Positions 14,001-27,500 of a stretch of DNA of 64,000 nucleotides are shown here, one piece after another. This stretch comes from Watersipora subatra. Taxonomy: Eukaryota > Bryozoa > Gymnolaemata > Cheilostomatida > Watersiporidae. The notes under the pieces are model-generated. The model searched no databases. It was not told the origin of the DNA and saw only the letters and a list, made by a program, of their open reading frames with translations. Numbering within the stretch: position 1 is the stretch's first letter; the number at the start of each line of letters is the position of its first letter. The stretch spans positions 14,390,764 through 14,454,763 of the forward strand of contig NC_088709.1 in NCBI RefSeq assembly GCF_963576615.1. The letters run 5' to 3'. The position numbers were made by a program, and so were the translations under genes.

Positions 14001-15161
14001 CAATCACCCTGCATCGTGATCTAAAGCGGTAGAGTATTTGCTCCCATATAGCGACATATATCGCCTAGCAAATCTATCAAGCTCGTGTAGCTAACTTAGT
14101 AGGGCATCGGAGTGGTTTTGGTTTGGTTTGGTTTGATTTTTATTGCGTAATAATAACATGACAATATGAGTAAAAAAATACACAGAGTAGCAATAGGACA
14201 TGCCAGATAGCCAGAGGCTAGAGTCAAGGCAGCCCCAGCAAGCAGTAGGAAAAGAAACAGAATCAGCGATAAGCGCACACTCCGGAGCACCAGAGTCAGG
14301 AAGGACAGTCCCAGGACGCCCACAGGCGCTCTACCAACTTCGCCTTCAGCTGACCCGGAGCAGAGCCCGCACAATCACTCAAAAATTTATTATATAATTT
14401 CATTGCACTAAAAAATATCGATCTCTGTCCCTTAGAAGACAAACACTTTTTCAACTTTAATTGATTTTTACTTTTTAAACGGGTATCTTGACAATGATCT
14501 ATCATAAAATCTTGCAACTCTTCCATGGGGAAAGAATTTGTTAAAAACATTAGCAGGCGATACTGGAATAAAATTTCAATTGGCATTATTTTTAAAATTT
14601 TAAAATTTTTGGAAACTGTTTGATTTGGTTTAAAATTGAGTATTATTCTGATTGCCTTTTTTTGCATGATTAAAAGTTTGTTTAAATCAGTTTTGTTGCC
14701 GTGGCCCCAAAACTCGATTCCATAAATTAAAAGAGAATAGAAAAAACTGTAGTACAAATTGATCATGGTTGATTTGTCTAGGTAGGGGCGAATGAAACGT
14801 AATATTAGTAATATGTAATTAAGTTTTTTGATGAGACTTTGGATGTGTTTTTTAAAAGTCAAGTTGTTGTCTAACGTGATACAGGATAGACTGAGATCAC
14901 ATCTTTAGTAATACGGATTCATTATTCCAAGATTTCAATAGCTATAGCTGAACGCATATTCTTACATATAGACAAATTTTGAGAAATATATATATAGATG
15001 AAGTTACTATGTATAACAGCCAAACTAACACTAACACATTACAAACCTGACTTTTGTTTAGAGTATAATAGTTGATCAGATGCATTGGCTGAATCTAAAA
15101 TTCCGATGTTGTAGACTGTTAGTGGTGATGGGCCATCACTAGTCAACTCTGAATATGCCAT
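2049..15161 (-). CDS. Unrecognised Ser-rich, partly coiled-coil protein, 15 exons, about 925 aa
   Basis: I do not recognise the family. Coding exons from the 5' end: 15161-15047, 12749-12632, 12327-12140, 11520-11295, 11198-11094, 11002-10871, 9263-8852, 8282-8120, 7850-7661, 6038-5869, 5267-5195, 4991-4903, 4419-3926, 3362-3180, 2168-2049. All junctions are AG/GT and consecutive phases agree. The first exon begins MAYSELTSDGPSLTVYNIGI; the last ends PPHKYIEVINH and stop. The product is hydrophilic: an acidic stretch EADEEEEIE near residue 210, a probable coiled coil in exon 8120-8282 (DEIDEEINRRVEEIERQLAS), and basic Ser/Arg/Pro-rich tails (QSAPSRRRASTQPS). There is no signal peptide, membrane segment or catalytic motif. 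A cytoskeletal, centrosomal or scaffold role is a guess from composition only. Exon 3180-3362 is kept in frame by the second of two AGs; the upstream AG (3374-3375) would shift the frame. The donors of exons 8282-8120 and 7850-7661 are weak. Confidence 0.72.
5395..5625. repeat. Two-copy direct repeat, about 115 bp, intronic
   Basis: Two diverged copies share GATAAAACACA, GACACAACTCCTA and AAACTCRGGATA in the same order. The first starts near 5400 and the second near 5515. They lie between exons of the minus-strand gene, and no open frame is conserved across the pair. Confidence 0.6.
7262..7400. repeat. 15-bp tandem repeat (GGTTATTGCAAAAAY), about 9 units
   Basis: A run of near-identical 15-bp units, GGTTATTGCAAAAAC/T, lies in the intron between exons 7850-7661 and 6038-5869 of the minus-strand gene. 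It reads as low-complexity Phe/Ala/Ile/Thr on the minus strand and is not coding. Confidence 0.85.
9734..10850. repeat. 39-bp minisatellite, about 28 units, intronic
   Basis: The units read ATGACTGATAGAGTAGATAG followed by AGATGTACCTAGTAATC and AG. The unit length is a multiple of three and contains no stop, so both strands stay open through the array (repeating MTDRVDRDVPSNQ on plus, ISHLITRYISIYS on minus). Variants (YRD, GRDI, STQT) are distributed in blocks, which suggests duplication of several units at once. It fills the intron between exons 11002-10871 and 9263-8852 of the minus-strand gene. I read it as a non-coding minisatellite: the plus frame runs straight into antisense of an exon and has no family resemblance. 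Confidence 0.93.
12447..12512. mobile_element. Foldback MITE, hAT-like, copy 1
   Basis: The ends CATAGACCTATTAACTATAC and the near-inverse TATAGTTAATAAGCCTATG flank an AT-rich centre. The 8 bp on each side are TACTAGAC (12439-12446) and TAGTAGAC (12513-12520), a 7/8 target-site duplication. Two further copies with the same ends and 8-bp duplications lie at 27836 and 54899. It sits in an intron of the minus-strand gene. Confidence 0.7.
12860..13410. repeat. 30-bp minisatellite, about 18 units, intronic
   Basis: The units are about 30 bp, ACTAACAGTATGAACTGTAC followed by AGTCTATATG. Unit length is a multiple of three, so long artificial frames appear on both strands (MTNSMNCTVY on plus, SHIDCTVHTV on minus). 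A variant unit (CTGTACAGCTAGTATG) recurs at about 13055 and 13315, indicating an internal block duplication. It lies in the first coding intron (15047 to 12749) of the minus-strand gene. Confidence 0.92.
13852..14997 (+). mobile_element. tRNA-related SINE copy, split by a LINE insertion
   Basis: The head (ACCCGGGTATTAAAAATCAG) and body match the element at 62883-63265: CTTGCAAATTGCCAATGG, then TATCGCCTAG and AAGCTCGTGTAGCTAA. The match breaks after about 14113 and resumes at about 14884 (CTGAGATCACATC, then ATTCCAAGATTTCAATAGCT and the tail GAGAAATATATATATAG). The missing middle is replaced by the LINE fragment at 14114-14880. Confidence 0.65.
14114..14880 (-). mobile_element. LINE 3' fragment nested in a SINE
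   Basis: The minus strand encodes a 188-residue frame (14862-14296) typical of the C-terminal part of non-LTR reverse transcriptases: LRFIRPYLDKSTMINLYYSF, then YGIEFWGHGNKTDLNKLLIM. The 3' end near 14114 is a short CAAAC/CCAAA-type tail, seen as GGTTTGGTTTGGTTTG on the plus strand. The 5' part, including the catalytic palm, is missing, as is usual for truncated LINE insertions. Confidence 0.75.
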
Positions 15162-15925
15162 CTTGATGTTGGAATCCCACCCTCAACATTCTGTGAATCA
15201 TAATGAACAATAAGCTAGAAATGACTTCAATACACCATATCACAGTTTTGAGAGTGTCCTTGCAATATTTGTATAAGTCAATTTACTGATTTTATCAACT
15301 TTTTTAATATGGTCAGTTATTATCAGGGTTGGGGTAATATCCATAATTGTAATTAAATAAAATTAATAGTTATTAATTAATGATATTCAATTATTAATTA
15401 TGCATTAATAATTTAATTAACCAATTGTTTGAAAGAAAAACACCCAAATTACTAAATTTGAATTAACATGCCCAAGGTTTTTGCCTTAAATTAAATTACT
15501 AATTAATAATTTAATGAGTAATTTAATGAAAATATTAATGTTCATTATCAATTGACCCCAGCCCTGGTTATTACTCTCGCACCGCTATAGAATAACAATA
15601 TACAGAATAGGTATGGTATGCATTTACTCCCGCATGTCCTGTTCTTCAAAAGTTCACAAACTATCAGCAAAAAAACAAAGAGTTTTATTGAACCAGTTTT
15701 AATACTCATATGATCATTGATTTTATGTCAAGACACATTCTATCATTATTCACAGAAAATCTAATCCGTGATCTACCATCTGATATGCGGTATGTCCCAT
15801 AGCTTACATAATACATGGCCATATGCACATCATCAGACAGAAACGGGACATCGTATCTCGTTTCTGCAGTTTTACCAAACAGTTGGGACTAAACATCTTG
15901 ATCCACAGAATCATGTGAAAAAAGA
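15162..15925. other. Intergenic, 5' flank of the minus-strand gene, AT-rich
   Basis: No gene is supported here. About 15350-15550 is very AT-rich with repeated TTAATTA and AATTAAT runs. The promoter of the gene starting at 15161 should lie in its right-hand flank; I see no clear TATA box at a convincing distance. Confidence 0.5.
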
Positions 15926-16397
15926 AGAAAGCCTTTATGTGGCAAACCAGTTCTGATACCTAGAAGCCATTGTCACTGACAACCACAGCAATATGGATAC
16001 TGAATTGGAAGCATACACGTTAACTGCTTAGAAGTCCTTTGGTAGACTCGGAGATAGAGTTTAGAACAACCAATGCTTAACTATCAAGATAAACAGTTCA
16101 ATAGCATTACTAGCACTTTCTATGGTGTGGAATCGTTAGATGTCTACAGAGCAATGGTTCATATGGTCAGTCATACTCAACATTAACTGATAGCTGTCAA
16201 TGTCAAACGAAAAAAATTGCAAAATGACTTTACTACTAAGTATGTATAGGATTCTCATCAGTAGATGTCATAGATTGGAAAACCATGTCAATACGGTAAA
16301 CAACACTAGACTACCAAAGCTTGTACTCCACTCTCAACTCACAAGGGTGCGTGCAAAACTCAAGGAAGTGTTAAAAAGAAATGTAAAAAACAAATGA
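15926..16397 (+). pseudogene. Decayed non-LTR reverse transcriptase fragment
   Basis: Reading through stops and frame breaks gives recognisable C-terminal LINE signatures: YLEAIVTDNHSNMDTELEAY, then KSFGRLGDRV, and further on RLPKLVLHSQL followed by RAKLKEVLKRNVK. These match the order of the post-catalytic region of several LINE clades. In-frame TGA and TAG codons interrupt it, so it is not functional. Confidence 0.5.
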
Positions 16398-16719
16398 ATG
16401 TCGTTGAATTCTATTAGAGTCTATTATCAAACGTAAGCAGCCGGTGACAGACATAGAGATAAAACCCTTCCATTATCAGCCACGATAGACATCTGTTTTT
16501 TTATATAAAAACAAAGTTTCAAACCAAAAGAACAAAAATAATGTAGAAAGTAAAAGAGATACAAAAAACATGTGAGTTTAATCAACATTGGAAAGTAGAA
16601 CTTGCCTTGATCAAACATATGTCACACAATAATGACTGGCCCGTAGAAGCCTTGGTCCCCAGCTTAGGGCAACGACTTCTATAGTGCATGTCTGCAGCAC
16701 AGCAGCTACTAGACTTGAG

Positions 16720-19131
16720 TTACCAACTGATAAACAGATGCCATATGTAAAAAAAACTCGAGACTAAATATTAGAAAATATTTTACTCTTGCTGTTAATA
16801 GGTTGAGGGAAGACTTGTTGCTTAGGCAATTAATGCAGCAGATGGATTTGGATTGGAAAGAGGTAACATATATTCTTATGGCTAGGAAGCTTGCAGAAGA
16901 ATGTGATGATATATTAAAGTGCGCGAAGGCTAAAGCTAGTGGTAAAAATGTTTCAGAAGCAGAAACCATTGTAACCAAACAATCTAAAAATAAACTAGAA
17001 GTGGTAGTCATTACTACAAGGAAGGTGCAGGAGTTCATAAAACTTTGCAGAAAGACCATAAGAACTATTAAGATAATAGGGTTGAGTTTACTAGACATCA
17101 ACCTAGGAGCCCATATAAACACTCTAATCAGCCTCCAAGGGAGTCTAATGCTGATAGAAATAACTAGGTCTAAAGGTGAACTTTCATCTAATTGTGATGA
17201 TGAATGCTACAGGTGTGGTGGTCAGCAGGTTCAGCTATGCAGTTGTACTGCAGCTAGATGTGTTATTTGCAATAGGAAAAGTCATACTAGTATTGACTGT
17301 AGAAATAGTTCTGATGACTCAAGGAGATGAGATCTTAGCAGGTACCGCTGTGATAGAAGTTGCAGTAGCAAAAGTGATAGGAATATGGGAAAAGGTTAAG
17401 CTAAAAAAGACAGGTATTACACATGCTCCCCTCATCTTAGTAGAAGTGGTAGGTTTTCTTAGTGTGATCCTAAATGACTAGATGATAAGATAGTATGGAC
17501 TTTAAAGATAACTGACATTGATATTGATTTTATGTTTGATACTGGAGCTGAAGGTTTGACCGTAACTGAGGAAACAGCCAACAGGTTAGATTAACAGTTG
17601 AAGGAGCCATCAACTGTTTTGACCGAAGTAGATAGTTGTGAACTAGAAGTAGTTGGTAAGCAAAAGTTCAGCTGGGAAGTAGATACAGGTCTATGGAGAT
17701 TAAGGTTTACGTTGTGAAAGAGTTGAGAACTAACTTATGGGACATCGAGTAGCCAGATGGCGCTCTCGACACAATGTATATAACTTTAACATACAACATG
17801 TTTAGGGTATTGATAATGTTATAGCAGACACTATGCCTGGGCTGTCTGTAAAAGACAGGATGCCTGTAACAGATGATGACACTGAAGTAGTAGCCATGGT
17901 AAATGTTGCTTTAGACTTGAATGAGTTCATGACAAATTGTTGATCAGATGCTGTGATTCAGCAACTGAGCCGAATTATGAGATCTGATTAGGAAATTTAG
18001 CCAAATGCACTAGATTCTTCTTATTACTAACTGAAAGATGAGTTCTCTTTGTATGATAGATTGGTGTTGAGAGCTGGGCATATTGTAGTACCTGAATCTA
18101 CGCAAAGTCGAGTTATTAGTGTAGGGCATGAGACTCATCAAGGTATAACCAGATCTAAGAGATACATTCGATCACTACACTGGTTCAAAGGTATGGGCAA
18201 TTTGATTGAGCGGGCAGTTCGTGATTGTAAAACACGTAAATTCAATGATGAATCATGTATTACGAGAGATGTTCCTCTATGTCCTGAGAAATTACCACAG
18301 CAGGTTTGGCAGAACGTCGGTATAGAGTATAGACTGTGTAGGCTCATTTGAGATTGATTGTCACGATAATAAGGCTGTAACACTGGTAGATTCCAGTAAG
18401 TGGCTAGAGGTAGCTTTCATGGGTAGTGTCATACCAAAAAATATAATCCAGTTCTTTGAGAGATTATTTGCTAGCGAAGGCTATCCATAAGAACTCATGA
18501 GTGATAATGCAATAGACTTCACTTCAAGAGTGTTTGATGATTATCTAGCTTTGTGTGGAATCAAACGTGGAATAAGTATTTCTTATTACCCTCGCGCTAA
18601 TGGTGAGGTAGAGCGGTTTGATAGGAAGACAAACTATTCAAGACGCCGTCCATGAAGGACTGGCTTGGGAAAAAAACAGCGCTAGGATTTTGACAGGTAC
18701 ATAGATCCTCTCCTGGTTTAACCACATGTGTCTCTCCAAGCGCTTTACTTCATGAAAGAAGGATGCATACAAAACTTATGCTGGATAGGTCAATTGTTTT
18801 AGTTGAAGATTGCTCAGGTGCAGATTACAGAGTAGATCTTTATCAGGATAAACAGAAAGAGTATACAGATAAGCGTAGAGCTGCTGTAGACCTTGGTTTG
18901 CAAGAAGGTGACTTAGTTGGAGTAAGACGATTTTCTAACTTAAATGGACAATCTCAGTTTTCTCATTACATTGCAATTGATTCTCAGTTAGCTTTCATTC
19001 ATATTGACTCAGCAATGGACAGTCAGTTAATTCCCATCGCGCAAGAGCTAATTCAGCAACTCAACAAAGTCAACACAATTGTAATCTACCTACTTACCTT
19101 TTCGATTATGTCACACAATGAATGTCTTTGA
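16720..19131 (+). pseudogene. Decayed Gypsy-like LTR retrotransposon relic (gag, protease, integrase pieces)
   Basis: Pieces occur in the usual pol order. A gag-like frame (16803-17330) ends with a Cys/His cluster (CYRCGG, CVICNRKSH). An aspartic protease motif FDTGAEG lies near 17535. An integrase HHCC-type zinc region spans about 18049-18310 (HETHQGITRSKRYI), with its last Cys replaced by Arg. An integrase core-like tail lies near 18530-18620. A C-terminal frame follows at 18763-19131. There are several stops and frame breaks, and the reverse transcriptase/RNase H portion expected between protease and integrase is largely absent. I could not identify LTRs. It is a dead internal-deletion copy. 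Confidence 0.65.
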
Positions 19132-19202
19132 GCAGAGAGAAAACTTAGTGCTCAGTAGCAAAACTATGTATATGATTTATGTTTAGACATATATTTTTAG
19201 AG

Positions 19203-19290
19203 TTATCTTACTAAGTTGCGGTGACCAAGATTTGATCTCGGAGAAGAGAGCGTTACTGTCGGCGCTTTCATCAGACCAAAAATTTTCCCA
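19203..19290 (-). repeat. tRNA-like SINE module
   Basis: On the minus strand GTCTGATGAAAGCGCCG is followed at tRNA-like spacing by the box-B-like GAGATCAAATCTTGG. No cloverleaf is intact, so this is a SINE head or degenerate tRNA-derived piece and not a working tRNA gene. Confidence 0.45.
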
Positions 19291-19489
19291 CTAAAATCCT
19301 CAAAATGAGGCAACAGCGTAGGAACTCTTTGCAAAAAAATTCTGCACAATGTTTTAATTTTACTTTTTTTAGTGGTCGTGTACATACATGTACATAAATT
19401 TATATTTTGTATTAGTAATATTTTGCGGTTAAGATTAAAAGTAAGACAGTGCAGAAAATAAATAAAATACACCTGCAAGTACCTCACTC

Positions 19490-21110
19490 ATCTACAACTC
19501 TATTTGGTTTTTTCGCGAATGTCTCTGGTTGTTCTTGGCCAGAAAGAGTCGAATAATACAGTGGTTTTTATAGCTGGGACAAACAAGCCCTTTTGTGTCT
19601 TGTATTGTGTGAGTGTTTAAAAAAAAATCAAATGAGTCTTCTATGACATTGCTTGCTTTCACCTTTACAAAGAGAGTTAACCTTTTATCTTGCCTTCTCT
19701 TCAACAGTGAATGAAAATTTATGTCAGCTCGCAGTTTAGTAAAACTAACTGTATTTTTCAAACGGAAAGCTGTGTTTTGAATTTTTTCCTGTTATTCTTT
19801 AGTTATGGATCCCAAACTTGACACTCGTATTCAAAAATTGGTCGAACAAGGGTCTCGTAAACCATTTTTCTAGTTTTGGTGTCTGCATCTTTTAAATTTT
19901 TTAAGCATTCCAAGAAGTCTGTAAGCTTTGGAAGAAAAATTATTTATGTCTTTTCCATTTGAGATCATTACTCAGCTCAGCACCTAAGTAGGGGTGGAAA
20001 TTGACATGCTGGAGCTGCTCTCCACTAAGAAAAAAAATTTTGTTGCGAGTCCACTTCCCCCACTGAAAGCGCTGAGCATTTTTTAACATTAAAAGATAGT
20101 TGCCATGTTTTGGCCAACAGCTCAAGTTTAGTGAGATCAATTTGTAGAATGTTACTTTTATCTCGGGTATCATATTTAGCAAAGCATCATCAGCAAACAA
20201 TTGACATTTAGATGTAATACCTGAAGGTAGGTTGTTTATGCGAATTAAAAATAACAAGGGTCTTAACACAGATCCCTGAGGTATCCCTGACAAGACTTCA
20301 CAGCAGGATGACTCCTGACCATCGACTACAACTGCCTGTTTTTGATTACCAAGGAAATTTTTCACCCAGTTTATAATGTCAGGGATTATTCCGATCTTAG
20401 CCAATTTAAATAAGAGCTTTCGATAGCTCAATGAATCGAATGCCTCTAGAAAAATCGAGAATCATTAAATCTGTAGCTAATCCGTGTTCTCGATTTATAG
20501 CTAGATCATTAAACGTATAGACTAGCTGTGTGTCACATGACCTATCACTTCTAAAACCATGTTGAGATTGGGTTAGAATCTCATTTTGATCAAAAAAGAT
20601 TGAATATGTTTTGCTAATACATACTCTAGAAGTTGACAAGTCATGCAGGTAAGAGAAACAGGTCTGTAGTTGTTTGGCTGGCACCTGCTACCTTTCTTAT
20701 AAATAGGTTTCACTCGAACCATTTTCCATATTTCTGGTAGTACGCCTGTGCTAAGAGTATATTTAAATATTTATGTTAATGTATGAGCAATACACAAAAA
20801 AGTTTGTAAAAGTACTCCAGTGATTTTATCAGGACCACATGATTTAGATGTTTTAATGTGTGTAACAGTGCATGAACACCATCAGAGTCAACTATTAAAT
20901 TTGACTGGTCTGAGGTGAAAAAAACAAAATCCTCCGGGAGGTTTGATCCATCATTAGCTACATAAACACTTTGGAAAAAATCATTAAACATAAAAGCTTT
21001 TTCGGTAGGCAGTTTTGCTACTTCCCCATTAAAAGACAGGTTTGGGATAATATCACTGCCATATGCTTTATTTTGTTTGATATATCTGTAGAAAGGTTTG
21101 CTATCAAAAA
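19490..21110 (-). pseudogene. Decayed LINE reverse transcriptase relic
   Basis: From the 5' end the minus strand shows: an N-terminal piece (20991-20776) with MFNDFFQSVYV; QHGFRSDRSCDTQLV near 20550; a palm segment (20431-19940) with SGIPQGSVLRPLLFLIRINN and LFADDALL, the catalytic DD box; and downstream YECQVWDP near 19820. The order and spacing match non-LTR reverse transcriptases. Frame changes between 20406 and 20460 and elsewhere, stops, and the lost endonuclease domain make it non-functional. Confidence 0.75.
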
Positions 21111-21921
21111 GAATTATAATAAATAAATCCGTTATTAACTAAACTTATATCTTGAGCTACAAAAGGAGACGGTGGTGCGTGCCTATATAATAAACATGGC
21201 GGTTAAAATTCAATGTTCAAGAGACGAAAACAATACGTTTGTGTTACAACAAAAAAGCGTAGACATCTTTTCAAAATCATTTATTCAAGTTGATTTATTT
21301 AATGAATCGAATTTATTAAACTTGTCTATCTAAGTTCAGAAAGGGGTATACACATGTGCATGTAATTGGCTTGTCAGCTCTAGTCGTCCGCCTATTACAG
21401 TCTAAAGTGTTTTTTAAATAGTGGTATCTGTTTTTTTTCGTGATGCCACATATCTCGAAAAGAGAAGCCATTAAAAAGAACTAGCCACGTCTAAACTTTT
21501 TGTCACATATTTAAAATACTATACGCGACGTAGGGCCAACAATAAGACCAGCGATCTAAAATAAAATTATCCAACTGCATTAACAGTGCAGTAGGACGCA
21601 GCCTTGGAGATGTGAAAACAAGCTTACAGCGAGTAATATTTAGTCATTATCATTGATCTCGCAAGTCATTGTGCATGACAAACTGAAGCCATAATAGAAA
21701 TCTTCATTTCACGCACCGCTAATCGTTTTGAAATATGTCTGCATAGACTGAGCGTTAACAATGTGACAATATAGTCTTCAAGTTCATTAAAGTGTTTAAA
21801 ACAAAGCCTACCCCTCAATCTTTCTTTACCGCTCGCCGCCATTTTAGGAGCGCTTTACCTGCATTACTTATTTGGCGTAAATTCTCTGATAGGCTCTGAT
21901 TGGAATAGTACTTAGCTTCAG
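21111..21921 (+). promoter_or_regulatory. Upstream region of the SR-protein gene
   Basis: Non-coding. GCCGCCATTTT at 21835-21845 is a close match to the YY1 site often found at housekeeping promoters, 77 bp before the start codon. A second similar site on the other strand (ACATGGCGGTTA) is near 21195. The region is locally less AT-rich around 21820-21860. No other gene is visible. The promoter assignment is an inference from position and motif. Confidence 0.45.
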
Positions 21922-24306
<2,385 letters not shown>

Positions 24307-24434
24307 TGTAATATGACACTGGACTCATTCAGATCCTTGTACATACCTTCTCATCCATATTACATAGCTCTGCTTGCATCCTAACTTTGCGTTTGATTAC
24401 TTTTTATATATTGTATAGAGAATGTACAAAAAAG

Positions 24435-24440
24435 AATAAA
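24435..24440 (+). terminator. AATAAA poly(A) signal of the SR gene
   Basis: A canonical AATAAA 129 bp after the TAA stop at 24306, followed by T-rich sequence. Confidence 0.75.
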
Positions 24441-24453
24441 CTTGGCAGTCAGT

Positions 24454-24459
24454 TTTAAT
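24454..24459 (-). terminator. ATTAAA poly(A) signal, zinc-finger gene
   Basis: On the minus strand ATTAAA lies 110 bp after the TAG stop at 24569-24571. It is the only near-canonical signal in the gap and sits 14 bp from the opposing AATAAA of the SR gene. Confidence 0.5.
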
Positions 24460-24568
24460 TAGTATCTAAGTAAACATAAAAACCGAACTTCCAAAATAGA
24501 ACATTATATATCACACAACTGCTGTCAAAGGATATAATATGCACGGTGCCCTATTGTCGCTGGTCTAT

Positions 24569-27500
24569 CTAGTCTACTACATGTATTTCAATCAGGACAT
24601 TGTCAGGAACTGTTTCTACTACTTCTGGTGCAGTAGCTACTTCGGAAGGTTCTAGATGGACATCTGTGTGCGCTAAAGAGCATCCTACCATTGTTGGTCG
24701 TATTTGTACATTGGTGTTATTGCCTTGTTGCAGTTGCATTGCATCAGATGTGGCTTGCAATTGATTCATGTCTGTGCTGATGCCTTCCAACTGTGTTATG
24801 CCTGCGGGCTCTTGAAGTGTGATATCACCAGTGGGAGCTGTCTGAAATCGGTCTGACTTGTCCATTGATTCATCTATTTCCAGAGCTTCTCTTGGTATTT
24901 GGCTGTGCAAGGCTGCAGCCTGATAATTGTGAAAAAAATGGTGTAGGACTACATATTATTGCAAATGTAATACAGGCTGACAAAAATATATTGGCAGAAG
25001 CAATAGTTGGGAAAATTTCCTCCTGTATGTTCACAAAGGTAGGTATGTTAGATGATACCAAATCACATTCTTGATTGAAGTGACAAGGACTAATATTAGA
25101 AAGGTAAATTGTGCTAGTCGTGGATGGACCTTTAGGAAAGAATGTCCAACACTGTTTGAAGGATGCTAAGGGTTGTAGCTATTTCAAAAACACGAATATA
25201 TAGAGGAATGGTTTTAGTACTACATCAGTAGTAATTGTCATACTGTTGACTCGATGATTAGCAAAAAGGTAGGGGGCAGGTGGAGAGTTCTAATATCACA
25301 AAATGTGTGGAAGTTGACTTCAATAGAAAATCCGTGTTACCTGCAGTGGATCCATCTCCATAGGAATTGATTGTGAAGTTTGCTCTTGAACAACAACTTC
25401 TGCAGTTTTGGCAATTCTAGTAGCAGTCGGTGGAATTTGAAATGAAATCTTGTGCGCCTTCAATCCTTCTACAATGCATACAATATAATGAATAAATCAG
25501 GAGTAAAATGAACAACTGACTAGTTATCTAATTTTTCATTCTCTTGTATTAATTAAACTGAACAATATTTGTTATCTTGGTGCCTGATGGCGTCCATCTC
25601 TGCAGCCAAATGCCTCATGTTCTTTGCCAATGGATGCCATTCAGTTAACTCCCTTATCCTCCTTGACCTCTTGTACCATTCAGTTGACTCCCATGCCTTC
25701 TTCAACCACTTTCACCATTCAAAAGTTCTACTATGGTTGTTAAGAAAAGTTACTAGTATACCTGAATGCACAAAGAATTTAGTCACTACTCCAGTGGCAC
25801 CTCCACAATAAAAGCAAACTTTGAAAAAAATTGTGCTAGGCTTACGATTAGTACATTTAATCTTGCTGAGACAATTCTTTTATTTGTGGCTGGAATATTT
25901 ATGAAGTATTTCCACGAAACACTGCTCGGCTAATCAACTCAGCTCACATACCCGTGGCGTATAAAACATGTCTCCTGGTGCATCAAAACCACACTCTGTA
26001 CTTACTGTGGAGATATGCATACAATCTTTACTATAAAAAGCTGTGTCTGTTTATCTGAAGCCACAATTATATATTGGGAAAAAGAATGTTTTACACAGGA
26101 ATCGAACCCATGACATTCCGTTTGGTAGAACGACACTATCACCTGTGCCAATCGATGACCTTACTGCATTTTGGAATAATTGTGCAGTTAGTTATTACCT
26201 CTGATGAGCTCTCATGGCTCACCCGACTACCAGACTATTTGTAGATATATACATGAGCAGAGGTACACATTTATATACGAAGTACAGGCGCGTATGCTCT
26301 CTGAATAGATGTATACATGTATGTACCTACCTGCAGTGTTGGCTATGGTTTCAATTGTTGTGTCAATGTGTCCTGTCACTGACTCTCCGTCTTCACTCAG
26401 ACTAGGTGCAATTGCGTTCAGAGCGGATATGATGAGTTGAGTGACATTAGCAGTACCATCAGTAAGGTCCGTTATGGTCCCCAGTTTGATAGAACCATCC
26501 TCGCTGGACGATGGAACCAAGTCGGACTGTCAAATAACGACAGGGTGCAATGAGTTGGGTTACTAATAGTAAGAACACCAAACAATTCAATAAACATAAG
26601 CAGAAAGCCTTTGAAACAACATGAAGCCAACCAATATAAGGACACGTAAACACTTTTAGTGTCGGAGACTTTCATTTAGCATACTGCTATGAAAACTCCA
26701 GCAGAACTTCCAAGATTTGTGAGAATTTACGGTAGACGCTGCTATAACATAAACATCCTATATTGTAAATCACACTTGATGTAAAGAATTTATGTAAATT
26801 TTTTGCTCCGTATTACATAAAAGCCGAAGGACAGATGCAGCTCTTACGATAGCAATTATGTATTTTTGTTTTAGCTTTTTGAGACCTAAACAATATTTTG
26901 TGTTTTTTTTCTTTGCAACATAAACCTTGCTGTCTAGGAAAAAAGAGAAAAAATCAATTAAATTGACATAGAAGGTGTGTGCTCTCCTTAACTTAGCGTA
27001 AAACTACCGTAATCATGAACACTAAACCAAGTGATAGTGATCAAAAAGTCGTTGATACAAACCAATAATACCAGAGTTACTGTACAGTCACTAATAATAC
27101 CAGAGTTACTGTACAGTCAGTAAATTAAAATGTTAGGTTTAGCTTTTCTCCGTTTGGAGGGCCAAAGGGATGAGTTTGGAACAATCTTGGAATAGATTAG
27201 GCAATTTAACCACAGATTTTACTATTCGTATAATGTGAAATTACTGTAACATAAACGTCTTGGAATGTATTACGGTATTTACATTGTGTGAGCGTCTCCT
27301 GTATATGGTCTTGTAATGTACATAAGTTTACATACGGCTTTTTTTAGGTTGTGAGACTTGTCACAAACTAAAAATAGACATCTAACTTGCATACAATATT
27401 GTTTTTATCAGCCATTAAAGCTACTCACTAATACATATTAATATAATAATACATGATAATAATATAATCATAATATAATACAATAATAACACATAATAAT

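Noticed and set aside
24865-25074. Plus-strand frame in the zinc-finger gene's last intron
   Set aside because: It overlaps the coding last exon in antisense and has no features.
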